39,979 nt of DNA, from contig JBDSEA010000109.1 in assembly GCA_039920305.1 (NCBI GenBank), forward strand, positions 1 through 39,979, given 5' to 3'. Source of the stretch: DASRAJ01 sp039920305. Lineage in GTDB: Bacteria > Bacteroidota > Bacteroidia > Chitinophagales > UBA10324. Numbering within the stretch: the first letter of the stretch is position 1; each line of letters begins with the position of its first letter. Shown piece after piece: positions 16,633 to 25,500 of this stretch. Below the pieces are notes generated by a model that searched no databases, had not been told where the DNA came from, and saw only the letters and a program-made list of their open reading frames with translations. Both the position numbers and the translations under genes were made by a program.

Positions 16633-17593
16633 ATTTCAGGGCTTCGTTAATTTTTTTCATTACCTCCTCATTCAGCATCGGCACCGTATCCAGCGCCTTT
16701 AAATTTTCTTTTAGCTGCTCAACGCGTGTTGCGCCGAGAATCACGGTACTCACGTCCGGATTTTTCAGGCACCAGGCAATTGACAGCCGAGCAAGTGAAA
16801 CTCCCATGTCATCGGAAATCACCTTAAGGTTGCGTACCATTTGATTTTCCTGCACACTACTGGTTTTTTCTTCTTTTAGCCATTTGAGATTTTCCATGGT
16901 TAGTCGTGAACCCGGGGGAATGCCATATAAATATTTACCTGTGAGAATGCCGGATGCCAGCGGCGACCAGATGGTGGTTCCCATTCCGTAGCGGGCGTAA
17001 AGCATGGCGTATTCATTTTCAAATCTTTCACGGTGGAGAAGATTATACTGCGGCTGCTCTGCAGATGGCGCAAAAAGGTGATGCTTCTCAGCGATAGTAT
17101 GCGCTTCGGTTATCTGCTCAGCACTCCACTCGCTCGTGCCCCAGTAAAAAATTTTACCCTGCTGAATCAGGTTGTGCATCATCCACACGGTTTCCCCGAT
17201 GGGTGTTTCAGGATCAGGACGATGACAAAAGTAGAGATCAAGGTATTCCACTTTTAATCTTTTCATTGCCTGGTGGCAAGCTTCAAAAACATGCTTTCGG
17301 TGCAACCCTTTTTGAAGCGGACTCTCTTTCTTCGAGCCAAAAAAAACCTTGCTCGAAACACAAAAAGAATCGCGATCCCATTTCATCTTCTTCAGGATCT
17401 TCCCCATCACCTTTTCAGATTTACCGCGTGCATATGCTTCTGCATTATCGAAGAAATTTACGCCGCTTTCATATGCAAGCCGCATGAGTTTTTCAGATTC
17501 AGATTCATCAATCTGATTACCGAAGGTCACCCATGAGCCAAAGGAAAGGGCACTCAATTTCAATCCTGACTTACCAAGTCGTCTGTATTCCAT
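16631..17593 (-). CDS. Aldo/keto reductase (KCNAB/YghZ-like)
   Basis: A 320-residue (beta/alpha)8 NADPH-dependent oxidoreductase. The catalytic tetrad is visible: Asp49 and Tyr54 in Asp-Asn-Ala-Glu-x-Tyr, Lys82 in Ser-Ser-Lys, and His124 in Tyr-Phe-Cys-His-Arg-Pro-Asp. The start Tyr-Arg-Arg-Leu-Gly-Lys-Ser-Gly-Leu-Lys, and the Tyr-Asn-Leu-Leu-His-Arg and Ser-Pro-Leu-Ala-Ser-Gly-Ile-Leu-Thr-Gly-Lys-Tyr segments, place it in the branch of voltage-gated potassium channel beta-like reductases (E. coli YghZ, Bacillus relatives). Such enzymes reduce aldehydes such as methylglyoxal. The substrate is not readable. It is divergent from the lipoprotein gene starting at 17662. Confidence 0.93.
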   Translation of the reverse strand: MEYRRLGKSGLKLSALSFGSWVTFGNQIDESESEKLMRLAYESGVNFFDNAEAYARGKSEKVMGKILKKMKWDRDSFCVSSKVFFGSKKESPLQKGLHRKHVFEACHQAMKRLKVEYLDLYFCHRPDPETPIGETVWMMHNLIQQGKIFYWGTSEWSAEQITEAHTIAEKHHLFAPSAEQPQYNLLHRERFENEYAMLYARYGMGTTIWSPLASGILTGKYLYGIPPGSRLTMENLKWLKEEKTSSVQENQMVRNLKVISDDMGVSLARLSIAWCLKNPDVSTVILGATRVEQLKENLKALDTVPMLNEEVMKKINEALK

Positions 17594-17661
17594 CTATTAA
17601 ATTTTGCACAAAGAAAATGGCAAATTCACAATTGATATTTTTAAGGTCTGATAAAGCCATT

Positions 17662-18387
17662 ATGAAAATCAAATTCCCCTTCCTTGTTTACGTCTGTTTT
17701 CTTTTCTCATGCTCTCAAGAACCTGCGGTAAAGGTTACCCGAATAGGCGAGATGGAGGATTTAATAAAGAAGGGTGATATGCAAACCCATGCCCGCCTCC
17801 AGGATTTTTCAACTACTGCACATTTATATGCTTTGGGCTCACTCACCGATCTTAGGGGATTTACGCAGGTTATTGATAGCAGGCCATATACTGCTGTTGT
17901 GGAAAATGGTCAGATAAAAATCGATTCTTCGTTTGACCATGAAGAAACCTTATTTCTTTACGCAAAAGTAGATACCTGGAAGGAATTTGATATTCCGGCT
18001 GACATTCAAAACTGGAAGCAGCTTGAGCAATTCATTGGCAATCTTGCAGTTAAGTACGGCATTCCAAAAAAATATCCTTCACCTTTTTTATTAAAGGGAA
18101 TGGTAAGGCTTGCAAAATGGAGAGTGATTGACTGGGATTCAAATGATAAAACAGTAACCTATAAAAAAACCATTCAGTCAGGATTGGATGGTGAATTTAA
18201 TAATGAATTCATTACCGCAATCGGATTTTATTCTACAGAATCATATCAGGTTCTTGCACATAAAGAAACCAACATGCACATTCATTTTGTAAACCATAAT
18301 CATTCGATTGCCGGTCATTTGGACGATCTTGATTTGGAAGGCAATATGAAATTGTATTTGCCGGCGAAGACAGCGGAATCCAATTGA
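17662..18387 (+). CDS. Acetolactate-decarboxylase-like lipoprotein
   Basis: A 241-residue protein. I chose the start at 17662 because it opens a clear lipoprotein signal (Leu-Phe-Ser-Cys17). An in-frame upstream ATG at 17533 would add 43 residues and bury the signal inside the aldo/keto reductase gene. The body resembles alpha-acetolactate decarboxylase (ALDC): a Gly-Ser-Leu-x-x-Leu-Arg-Gly strand early, and the zinc-binding end Met-His206-Ile-His208-Phe followed by Ala-Gly-His219. ALDC converts acetolactate to acetoin. The Glu that normally follows Leu-Arg-Gly and helps bind metal is replaced by Phe-Thr here, and the protein is membrane-anchored, so classical activity is uncertain. A non-catalytic or altered-substrate role is possible. 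Confidence 0.7.
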   Translation: MKIKFPFLVYVCFLFSCSQEPAVKVTRIGEMEDLIKKGDMQTHARLQDFSTTAHLYALGSLTDLRGFTQVIDSRPYTAVVENGQIKIDSSFDHEETLFLYAKVDTWKEFDIPADIQNWKQLEQFIGNLAVKYGIPKKYPSPFLLKGMVRLAKWRVIDWDSNDKTVTYKKTIQSGLDGEFNNEFITAIGFYSTESYQVLAHKETNMHIHFVNHNHSIAGHLDDLDLEGNMKLYLPAKTAESN

Positions 18388-18398
18388 AAATGCGGAGG

Positions 18399-18469
18399 AG
18401 GTCAGAAGCGGATTCGAACCGCTGTAGCAGCTTTTGCAGAGCTGAGCCTAACCACTCGGCCATCTGACC
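18399..18469 (-). tRNA. tRNA-Cys (anticodon GCA)
   Basis: A full cloverleaf is read on the minus strand. The acceptor GGTCAGA pairs with TCTGACC (18400-18406 and 18463-18469). The anticodon arm CAGCT-CTGCAAA-AGCTG gives GCA at positions 34-36. The T loop contains TTCGAAT. The discriminator base is U73, the identity element for Cys. CCA is not encoded. It sits 11 bp after the lipoprotein gene. Confidence 0.95.
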
Positions 18470-18483
18470 ATTTAATTGAAAAG

Positions 18484-18491
18484 CAAAAATA
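18484..18491 (-). promoter_or_regulatory. Candidate -7 box of tRNA-Cys
   Basis: On the minus strand TATTTTTG, followed by C, matches TAnnTTTG and lies 15 bp upstream of the tRNA 5' end, the expected distance for a start a few bases before the mature tRNA. No good -33 TTTG is seen. Confidence 0.45.
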
Positions 18492-18513
18492 GAAAACAGA
18501 AATTGAATCGTGG

Positions 18514-18552
18514 ATCCTGATTACGCAGCGCAAGAATAGATAGGATCAGGAT
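18514..18552 (-). terminator. Weak hairpin downstream of the T9SS beta-propeller-like gene
   Basis: ATCCTGAT (18514-18521) and ATCAGGAT (18545-18552) are perfect inverted copies with a 23-nt loop. They lie 26-64 bp after the stop of the gene starting at 20665. There is no strong T-run, so the terminator role is tentative. Confidence 0.3.
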
Positions 18553-18577
18553 ATATTCAAACTGAAAGGTTGCTCAT

Positions 18578-20665
18578 CTATTCCTTGGTGATTTTCACAA
18601 AATTGTCTTTTACGTCATTTCTTACAATCCGGCTGATAAACATACCGGATGGTTGCTCCGACAGATCAAACGAAATACGGTTATCACCGGGATGCAGGGC
18701 AACTTTTTCCTGCAAAATTATTTTTCCATAAATATCATAAATATAAATTTCAGCCCGTTCTTCCCGGTTGCTTGCAATGCTCAACGTGGTAATACCCGAA
18801 AAAGGAACAGGATAAAAGCTTACATCATTACTACTGAGTAATCCCTCTTTTGAATATTGACCAGGGATACAAACGGGAGGAATAAAATTCTGGGGAAAGG
18901 GATATACCTGTGCAAAGTATGCATCTGGCTGTGCCTTAGGGCCACTGTCACAAGTTCCATTTGGACAATGATAAGCGCTGTATTCGACAGGAATATTTCC
19001 ATTAATCTTACTCTTAATTCCTAGCGTAGAATATACTATGAATACTGATCCATTAGGACCCAGTGCGATTCCCGGATTATAGCTTTTCTGAACTAATGTG
19101 CTGTCGGCTTTAATATCTGTTTCATCTTTTTCACCACCCAGATAAGTAAATGAGCTCTGTTTCTGCTGAGCAGATGGATTCAGGGGATCTTTTGTAAAAA
19201 CCGCAATAAAGGCATCACGTTTTTTTTCCTTATTATTTCCGTTAATAGGTCCGCTCAGGAAGTAGGCATTTGTATCTGCAGAGGCAAAATCATTGCTGTA
19301 TGTAAGTCCTGCCACTACTACGGTATCCCTTCCATCTGATGAATCATTGGTGTGAAAAGCACGTACGCTTTTAACAAAATCATCTTTTCCACCCCCCATA
19401 AATGTCAGAAGTGAAAGATGCACTCCCATGGGTGCGTTAAAAGAATCAATATGAAATTTTGCCAGCCACGAATTGTATCGTGTGCTTCCCAGTGGCATAT
19501 AGGCATCAGTTGTAGGGATGAACTTGCTTCCGTTGGTATCAGGCGTGCAAAGGGTTTGTGAGACCAGATAAATATCATTGTTGTCAGTTATATCAATGCC
19601 TCTTCCGCGGTCAATATTTGACCCTCCTACATAGGATGACCAGTCGGGTGCACTTGAAAGTGTATTCACATTCCAGATCAGCAGAAATGCATCTGGATTT
19701 TTTTGATCTCTTTTACCACCTCCAAAAGTATTATCCCAGTAATTTCCATTTACCGGCACTATTCCGGAATGGCTTTGAGTCGTGCCGCTTATGACAAGGT
19801 AACGAGTGTTATTGGCATAAAGGATCTGGAGATCATGAGCCCGGTCATTGCCATTTCCACCATAATATGAAAAATATTTTAAGGTATTGAGGCAGGAATC
19901 AAAACCTCCGAAAATTGCTTTTCCCAGTCCTGTAAATTCTCCTTTATACGGAGTAAATCCATAATTGGAATAAGTGATAAAAGCAGTACTTTCTGAATAG
20001 CCAGCAAAATATACATTGTGGGTCACGGTATCCACGTCGAGGCTCAGAATTTGATCCATACCCTTACCTCCCAGATAAGTCCATCTCACCAACTTCCCGG
20101 TTTTTAAATTAAACTTGGCGATGAAGGCATCTTTCTTATCACCAGGTTTTGTTTGAAATATCGAAGAGCATCCTGTAGTCGTGCAGGAGTAAGCGAGCGG
20201 CAAATTACTTTTAGGTCCGGTTTCATTTACTTCACCTGCAATATAAATCCAGCCGGAGTCACCAACAGGGTCAATAGCAGCGCAATAAGCATAATCAAGA
20301 GAGGTTGCGCTGCCAAAGTACCGGATCCAGTTGTAAGTATGGCAAATAGTGTTATAACTCGCAACAAAGGCATCTCCGGTACCGGAAGGATTGACACCAC
20401 TGCAGCCAGCAGAATAGTTGGTGTCACTCTTGGTACGGCCAACCACATAAATATTCTGTTTGTGATAATAAATCCTATCACCCAGATCTTCATGTGCCCA
20501 GTTGAAACCAGGCAATGGGTCATCAAGATATCTCCCCCATGCAATTTGAGCGGGCTGAAATACGGGCTGGGCTAATAATAAATTAAAATTTGCCATCTGG
20601 AATAAAGAGAAAAAAAACAAACTCTTGACTGCAGATCGATGAAAGGATTTGAATAGATTTTTCAT
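18578..20665 (-). CDS. T9SS-exported beta-propeller-like protein (SBBP-type repeats)
   Basis: A 695-residue secreted protein. The signal peptide ends at about residue 33 (Leu-Leu-Leu-Ala-Gln). Residues 40-600 contain several repeats of the form Asp-Ala-Phe-(Val/Ile/Leu)-(Ala/Leu), followed by Tyr-x-Gly-Gly/Ser and a Val-Tyr-(Phe/Ile/Val)-Ala/Val-Gly strand. This resembles SBBP (beta-propeller) repeat proteins common among Bacteroidota surface proteins. The last about 80 residues look like a T9SS type A sorting domain: Phe-Tyr-Pro-Val-Pro-Phe, then Tyr-Ile-Tyr-Asp-Ile-Tyr-Gly-Lys, ending Phe-Val-Lys-Ile-Thr-Lys-Glu. A role in adhesion or binding is only an inference; no catalytic motif is visible. 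Confidence 0.8.
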   Translation of the reverse strand: MKNLFKSFHRSAVKSLFFFSLFQMANFNLLLAQPVFQPAQIAWGRYLDDPLPGFNWAHEDLGDRIYYHKQNIYVVGRTKSDTNYSAGCSGVNPSGTGDAFVASYNTICHTYNWIRYFGSATSLDYAYCAAIDPVGDSGWIYIAGEVNETGPKSNLPLAYSCTTTGCSSIFQTKPGDKKDAFIAKFNLKTGKLVRWTYLGGKGMDQILSLDVDTVTHNVYFAGYSESTAFITYSNYGFTPYKGEFTGLGKAIFGGFDSCLNTLKYFSYYGGNGNDRAHDLQILYANNTRYLVISGTTQSHSGIVPVNGNYWDNTFGGGKRDQKNPDAFLLIWNVNTLSSAPDWSSYVGGSNIDRGRGIDITDNNDIYLVSQTLCTPDTNGSKFIPTTDAYMPLGSTRYNSWLAKFHIDSFNAPMGVHLSLLTFMGGGKDDFVKSVRAFHTNDSSDGRDTVVVAGLTYSNDFASADTNAYFLSGPINGNNKEKKRDAFIAVFTKDPLNPSAQQKQSSFTYLGGEKDETDIKADSTLVQKSYNPGIALGPNGSVFIVYSTLGIKSKINGNIPVEYSAYHCPNGTCDSGPKAQPDAYFAQVYPFPQNFIPPVCIPGQYSKEGLLSSNDVSFYPVPFSGITTLSIASNREERAEIYIYDIYGKIILQEKVALHPGDNRISFDLSEQPSGMFISRIVRNDVKDNFVKITKE

Positions 20666-20890
20666 ATTCCTAAGTTTGATTGTTAATAAGATAACTTAAA
20701 ATAATGATTTAAATGAATTGATTTAAATGACTATTACGGATAAAATCATACCATGGGTTTTAAAATCAGCGATTTGAGAAAAAAAAATCGTGTAATCTTT
20801 TATGAGTAAATTAAACTGACCATTAAATTTGGGAATAATTTCAGATTAAAGTTACTAAACATTTACTTAAGCGAAAAAGGAAAACTGCTA

Positions 20891-20925
20891 AAAAAAATCC
20901 CGGTCACCATATGGCGCCGGGATTT
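20891..20925 (-). terminator. Rho-independent terminator of T9SS hydrolase paralogue 2
   Basis: On the minus strand, AAATCCCGG pairs with CCGGGATTT around a 13-nt loop and is followed by more T (seven in all). It lies about 50 bp after the stop of the 20972-23002 gene. The rest of the 306-bp gap to 20665 is AT-rich with no other clear element. Confidence 0.88.
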
Positions 20926-20971
20926 AACCGGAGCGGGTATGAGTCAGATCAGTGGAACATTTTTTTACGCA

Positions 20972-23002
20972 TTAGAAAAGCAATTTATCTGACTCTGAAA
21001 AATCACCGCCATTGGCCTGAATTACATATGCACCTGAAGGTAAATCCAGGGAAAATTTATTCTCACCTTCATGCATGGTCATGTAGCTGAAATTCACCCT
21101 TCTTCCCATCATATCAAAAATATTAATCTCTACATTCATGGCTGAAGACAGGTTCATGATCACATCATATCCCGTATTGGTCTTTGCAAGTTTCATCATA
21201 TGGAATGGCTGCTGTTCGGATACGATTTCTTCCTTTGAGCAATTATCAATACTGAATGATAAGGTAGAACCTGACCGGTAAATTTTTGCACCATAAATAG
21301 TGATGGGCTTACCAGAGCTATAGGTGAAGCTGCCTGTTTGTGTTATTGCATTGCTGTTATTTTTAACCGTCCAGGTAATGACCTGGCCATTGGCCGGCTT
21401 AAATTTCTGTAAACGCTTTAGTGTAACATCCCTTACGCAGGAGTCGTATTTTTTTTGCTTAACGCCGCCCACATAAAAATCTTTGATAAAGCAATAAATA
21501 GAATAGGTGCATTTTTTATCAGAAATACTCAAATCATCCCAGTCAAGATAGCCATTTAGCGAACCGTACGGATCACCATCGTTAACATTGCCATCTCCGG
21601 GGTCTTCGTTGATGCTGCAGTAAGCAAATGCAGGAAATGATTTTTTTGTAGAGAAGCGGAGGAAATCCAGCTTGGTTTCATCGGTGTTAAAGTTTTTTCC
21701 CACACCTGAATGATTACGCTGATCCCAGAACCATACTCCCCCCTGCCTGTTATAGTCTAATGAATCAAACCAATGAAAGTTTTGCACCCATCCAACCGTG
21801 ACATCCTGCTTACCGTTAACACCGCTCATAAAAGGCAGGGATTTATTGATGTTGCGACGGAACGTTTTTCTTAAATCAAGTAATTCCCAAATAGGTATGG
21901 TATCACCTGTTGATTCATCCACTACATCGCTCTTAAGCTTTAAATTACTTTGACTCCATTGGGTTTCCCTATCTGTCCCGTTTTCAGCTTTTATGAGTGA
22001 AGGCGCACAAGTCATTTGCGTAGCTGCAATTTTTTCAGGCATGATTGCACATGTCAAAAGAGCTCCAAAGCCATTGTGTGAAAATCCGTTGGAATAGAAC
22101 CGTGTGGAATCTACATGAGGCTGTAAGGCAGCCCATGAAAATATTTGACGCAACCGGTTTTGAGTGTAGGTCCTTACAATGCCGGAGGTTTGTTCAGGGT
22201 TATCATTAGAATAAATATCATAATGGGTATTGTATCCAACCCAATATGAATTTTCACCATTAGGTAACCAATCATCTAATTGCAGCATATTGCAATTGCT
22301 GCATTCATCCTTTCCCATCTTCTTAAAGGGATCATCATCATCAAACTTTATGTAAAGCGGTGCGGAAGCACCGGGATAACGCTCAACCAAGGTAAAATCA
22401 TAGCCGTACGATCCGCAATTGTTGAATGCCGGGTAACCCGCGACATCCTGATTGTTTCCCCAAATGGTATATTCATAATTGATGTCACCATTGGATTGGG
22501 TAACAGTTTTTTGCAAAATAGGTTGTGGTGTGCCCTTTTGCTCCTTGGTATACTCTGACATGCTGTTACTTCCCAAAATGATGGTTTTATCTTCAGTGTC
22601 TTTAGTCAAATTAACCACAGTAACAGCATAAAAATATTTTTTACTATCAGAAGAAGTAATGACATATAAACCCGTTGTTGATTTAAGGGGTCCAGATACA
22701 AGGTCTATTGTAAAATAGTAATCCTGATTTTTTAATAAAGATTTCCGAACATTCTTGCCTGAATTGTCTTTTACATATCCTAAATAATTCGATTCAGAAA
22801 GCTTTGAGCTATTCTTAAATTTTTCAGTAGACCGATATACTTTATATTTAAGATTGGTTGCGGATGGATTTTTCCAGGTAAGAAATACCTGGCCATCTTT
22901 ACAAACTGCGGCAATTTTTGTTACTGTGTAAGATTGCGCAGTAAGAACCGTAAAAAGGATGGGCAAAAGCATAGCCATCCTGAAAAAGAACCGGTTAAGC
23001 AT
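20972..23002 (-). CDS. T9SS-exported alpha/beta-hydrolase (esterase-like), paralogue 2
   Basis: A 676-residue paralogue of the protein at 3724-5739, colinear from the signal peptide to the C-terminal sorting domain. The signal peptide covers about residues 1-24 and the Fn3-like strands 25-135. The catalytic residues are conserved: Ser308 in Gly-Phe-Ser-His-Asn-Gly, Asp400 in Gly-Lys-Gln-Asp-Val-Thr, and His431 in Arg-Asn-His-Ser-Gly. The tail (residues about 605-676) ends Glu-Ser-Asp-Lys-Leu-Leu-Phe, a T9SS type A pattern. Paired Cys in both copies (Cys-x-x-Cys near 234-237) may form a disulfide or bind metal. The 5' leader is an unusual CA-dinucleotide tract up to the ATG. A duplication origin is inferred from the shared layout and motifs. 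Confidence 0.8.
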   Translation of the reverse strand: MLNRFFFRMAMLLPILFTVLTAQSYTVTKIAAVCKDGQVFLTWKNPSATNLKYKVYRSTEKFKNSSKLSESNYLGYVKDNSGKNVRKSLLKNQDYYFTIDLVSGPLKSTTGLYVITSSDSKKYFYAVTVVNLTKDTEDKTIILGSNSMSEYTKEQKGTPQPILQKTVTQSNGDINYEYTIWGNNQDVAGYPAFNNCGSYGYDFTLVERYPGASAPLYIKFDDDDPFKKMGKDECSNCNMLQLDDWLPNGENSYWVGYNTHYDIYSNDNPEQTSGIVRTYTQNRLRQIFSWAALQPHVDSTRFYSNGFSHNGFGALLTCAIMPEKIAATQMTCAPSLIKAENGTDRETQWSQSNLKLKSDVVDESTGDTIPIWELLDLRKTFRRNINKSLPFMSGVNGKQDVTVGWVQNFHWFDSLDYNRQGGVWFWDQRNHSGVGKNFNTDETKLDFLRFSTKKSFPAFAYCSINEDPGDGNVNDGDPYGSLNGYLDWDDLSISDKKCTYSIYCFIKDFYVGGVKQKKYDSCVRDVTLKRLQKFKPANGQVITWTVKNNSNAITQTGSFTYSSGKPITIYGAKIYRSGSTLSFSIDNCSKEEIVSEQQPFHMMKLAKTNTGYDVIMNLSSAMNVEINIFDMMGRRVNFSYMTMHEGENKFSLDLPSGAYVIQANGGDFSESDKLLF

Positions 23003-23039
23003 GTGTGTGTGTTTTGTGTGTTAATAAGTGTGTGTGTGT
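23003..23039. repeat. (GT)n/(CA)n tract directly upstream of the start codon
   Basis: GT dinucleotides are interrupted by GTTTTGTGTGTTAATAAG. On the coding (minus) strand this is ACACACACAC-TTATTAA-CACACAAAACACACACAC directly followed by ATG. It occupies the ribosome-binding region of the hydrolase gene. The remaining 265 bp up to 23304 is AT-rich with no clear element. Confidence 0.85.
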
Positions 23040-23304
23040 AATGCCGGATCGGGATAACCCATTCCACGACCCGGGAAAAATTTTGCGAATTTAAGACTAT
23101 TACGTTACTTTCTTTTTTTTGTTTCACTTACAAGAAATTCAACATTAATTTAAATATATAATTGGTTTTTATATGTAGGGTGAGGCAAATGAATAGGCCA
23201 GATTCTCTATTATTTGTTGCTGGATGAAAGCTTTTCCGAATGGGTTAAAATCTGATGGTTATCCTTGTTAAAATATGCGGCTTATTTCATCAAAAAAGAA
23301 AATT

Positions 23305-25359
23305 TTAGATAGAAACTGATTTTTTCATTGCTGTTTTGTACAGAATAAATCCCATTGCAGCAAAGAAAAGCACACCCAGCAAGTTATAACCACCTGTTCC
23401 AAGAATACCGGTAAGCACATGCTCCCGGCTGATTACATTCAGCCAGCCACTGAGTGAATCAGAGGCCTGCATAAAGGCTACAATTACACCCATCAGTGCA
23501 CCGCCTGCTACCAATCCGGTTGCAAACAAGCTTCCTCTACCCAGTTCATCATCTTCTTTCTTTTCTCCCCGCCTTTTCATAAGAAAATCAACAAGCCCTT
23601 TAATAGCCCCACCGATAAAAATGGGTAATGTTGTAGAGAGAGGGAGGTAGAGACCAACCGCGAATGAAAGTGATTTTACACCGCATAATTCTATAACAAT
23701 CGAGATGAAAGCACCCACCAGAACAAATTGCCAGTCGAGGTTAAATGATAATAACCCCTTTATTAGGGTAGCCATTAAGGTGGCCTGGGGGGCATTGAAT
23801 TCTGAGCCGATGCGATGAGTAATTCCCTGTGCAACCTGCGCACTTGTCGGCATATCCAGGAAGGCAACAGTAAAACCAACGACAAGTGATGAGACAATAA
23901 CTCCTATGAATAATGCTATTTGCTGGTATCGTGGTGTAGCACCCACGAGATATCCTGTTTTGAGATCCTGTGAGGTGGCGCCTGCATTGGCAGCAGCAAT
24001 ACAAATCATTCCGCCTACAACAAGTGCCATTGGCTCATAAACTTTACCAGTCCATCCCACAGCAATAAATACCAGCGCGGTTCCCATAATGGTGGCAATG
24101 GTCATTCCGGAAATAGGGTTATTGCTCGATCCGATCAGTCCAACAATCCTGCTGGAAACGGTAACGAAAAAAAATCCGAATACAATCACGAGTAAGCCCA
24201 GCATGAGTTTATAGAAGATATTATCACCGGGAATCTGGGGAAGAAAAGCCATCAGCGCTACCAGGGCAATGCTTCCAAAAATTACGATCTTAATATTTAG
24301 ATCATCTTCTGTGCGTGAACGCGTAACAACACCTTTTTCCCTCATGGAGGTAAGCCCTCCCTTAAAGGCTGATGCAATGGTGGGAATAGATTTCAGCAGT
24401 GTAATAAATCCCCCTGCAGCCACTGCACCGGCGCCGATCTGACGGACATAGGCCCGGTAAATGGCTTCGGCAGTATTTCCCCATGAATGAGTGACTGGAT
24501 CCCAGGCACCACGGCCACCCGTTGAAAGCACATCCTTAAGAAAGCCCAGTTTCACCTGGTGCAGAGCGATCATATCTGGTGAAACCAGTGTTGCAAGCAG
24601 GGGAATCAGGCACATCCACGCCAGCACACCACCGGCAACCAGCACACCTGAAATTTTTGGCCCAATGATGTAACCCACTCCCATATATTCCGGTGTTATA
24701 TCACCGGCCACCTGGGCAGAAGGAAAATATTTGTTTGTTTGCTGCGTGATCCATGTCGGTGATTCTGCAATCAAATGAATGAGATGCTGAAATACAGCAT
24801 AACCAGTGGCAACAGCGAGTCCCATGTAAGCAGGTTTGGCAAAGTCACCACCTTTTTCACCTGCAATCAAAACCGAGGCACAAGCTGTTCCTTCAGGATA
24901 AGGCAGGTTTCCATGCTCCTGCACAATCAATGATCTGCGGAGCGGGATCATCATAAGCACACCGAGAATTCCTCCAAAAATTGCCAGTGTGGTAATGGTC
25001 CAGTAAGAGAAATATTCGAAGCCCACACTTTTACCGGTTTCATCAGTACTCAAAAATAAAAACGCAGGAAGCGTAAATACTACTCCGGCAGCAATGGATT
25101 CACCAGCCGATCCGGTTGTTTGAATGATGTTGTTTTCCAGAATAGTGGTGCCAAGAAATCTTTTTCCCAGTGAAATTGCAAGTACTGCAATAGGAATGGA
25201 AGCAGATACAGTAAGGCCGGCTTTCAAAGCAAGATAAACAGTTGCTGCACCAAAGAGTACTCCGAAGAATGCGCCAAGGATAACTGCGCGTGGTGTAAAT
25301 TCCTTCATCATCAGGTCAGGAGCCACATAGGGCTTAAATTCTTTTACGGGTTCCGCCAT
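23305..25359 (-). CDS. OPT family oligopeptide transporter
   Basis: A 684-residue inner-membrane protein with about 14-16 hydrophobic segments, the length and layout of bacterial OPT transporters. The N-terminus contains Glu-Phe-Thr-Pro-Arg-Ala-Val-Ile-Leu-Gly, followed by a Leu-Lys-Ala-Gly-Leu-Thr-Val-Ser-Ala-Ser-Ile-Pro segment, which is the family hallmark. Gly-Asn-Leu-Pro-Tyr-Pro-Glu-Gly-Thr-Ala-Cys appears near residue 150. The Asn-Ala-Gly-Ala-Thr-Ser-Gln-Asp-Leu-Lys-Thr-Gly loop in the second half is also typical. Members move peptides or metal-chelate complexes with protons; the bacterial substrate is usually unknown. It stands alone between the T9SS hydrolase and tdk, with no peptidase gene next to it. 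Confidence 0.93.
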   Translation of the reverse strand: MAEPVKEFKPYVAPDLMMKEFTPRAVILGAFFGVLFGAATVYLALKAGLTVSASIPIAVLAISLGKRFLGTTILENNIIQTTGSAGESIAAGVVFTLPAFLFLSTDETGKSVGFEYFSYWTITTLAIFGGILGVLMMIPLRRSLIVQEHGNLPYPEGTACASVLIAGEKGGDFAKPAYMGLAVATGYAVFQHLIHLIAESPTWITQQTNKYFPSAQVAGDITPEYMGVGYIIGPKISGVLVAGGVLAWMCLIPLLATLVSPDMIALHQVKLGFLKDVLSTGGRGAWDPVTHSWGNTAEAIYRAYVRQIGAGAVAAGGFITLLKSIPTIASAFKGGLTSMREKGVVTRSRTEDDLNIKIVIFGSIALVALMAFLPQIPGDNIFYKLMLGLLVIVFGFFFVTVSSRIVGLIGSSNNPISGMTIATIMGTALVFIAVGWTGKVYEPMALVVGGMICIAAANAGATSQDLKTGYLVGATPRYQQIALFIGVIVSSLVVGFTVAFLDMPTSAQVAQGITHRIGSEFNAPQATLMATLIKGLLSFNLDWQFVLVGAFISIVIELCGVKSLSFAVGLYLPLSTTLPIFIGGAIKGLVDFLMKRRGEKKEDDELGRGSLFATGLVAGGALMGVIVAFMQASDSLSGWLNVISREHVLTGILGTGGYNLLGVLFFAAMGFILYKTAMKKSVSI

Positions 25360-25500
25360 TGTATTAATGTTCAGGTTTTGAGGTTCGCTTTTTAATTTTT
25401 AAAATGAAATGATAAAAGAAATAGAATTGATTGACATTTCAATGGATAAAAAATTTTACAGGGGTTTTAGGGCATTGAAAAAAGAATACAACCAGGTCTA

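Noticed and set aside
17533..17661. In-frame extension of the lipoprotein gene to ATG 17533
   Set aside because: It would overlap the divergent aldo/keto reductase start and bury the lipoprotein signal.
23003..23039. Possible CRISPR-like repeat
   Set aside because: It is a simple dinucleotide tract without spacers.
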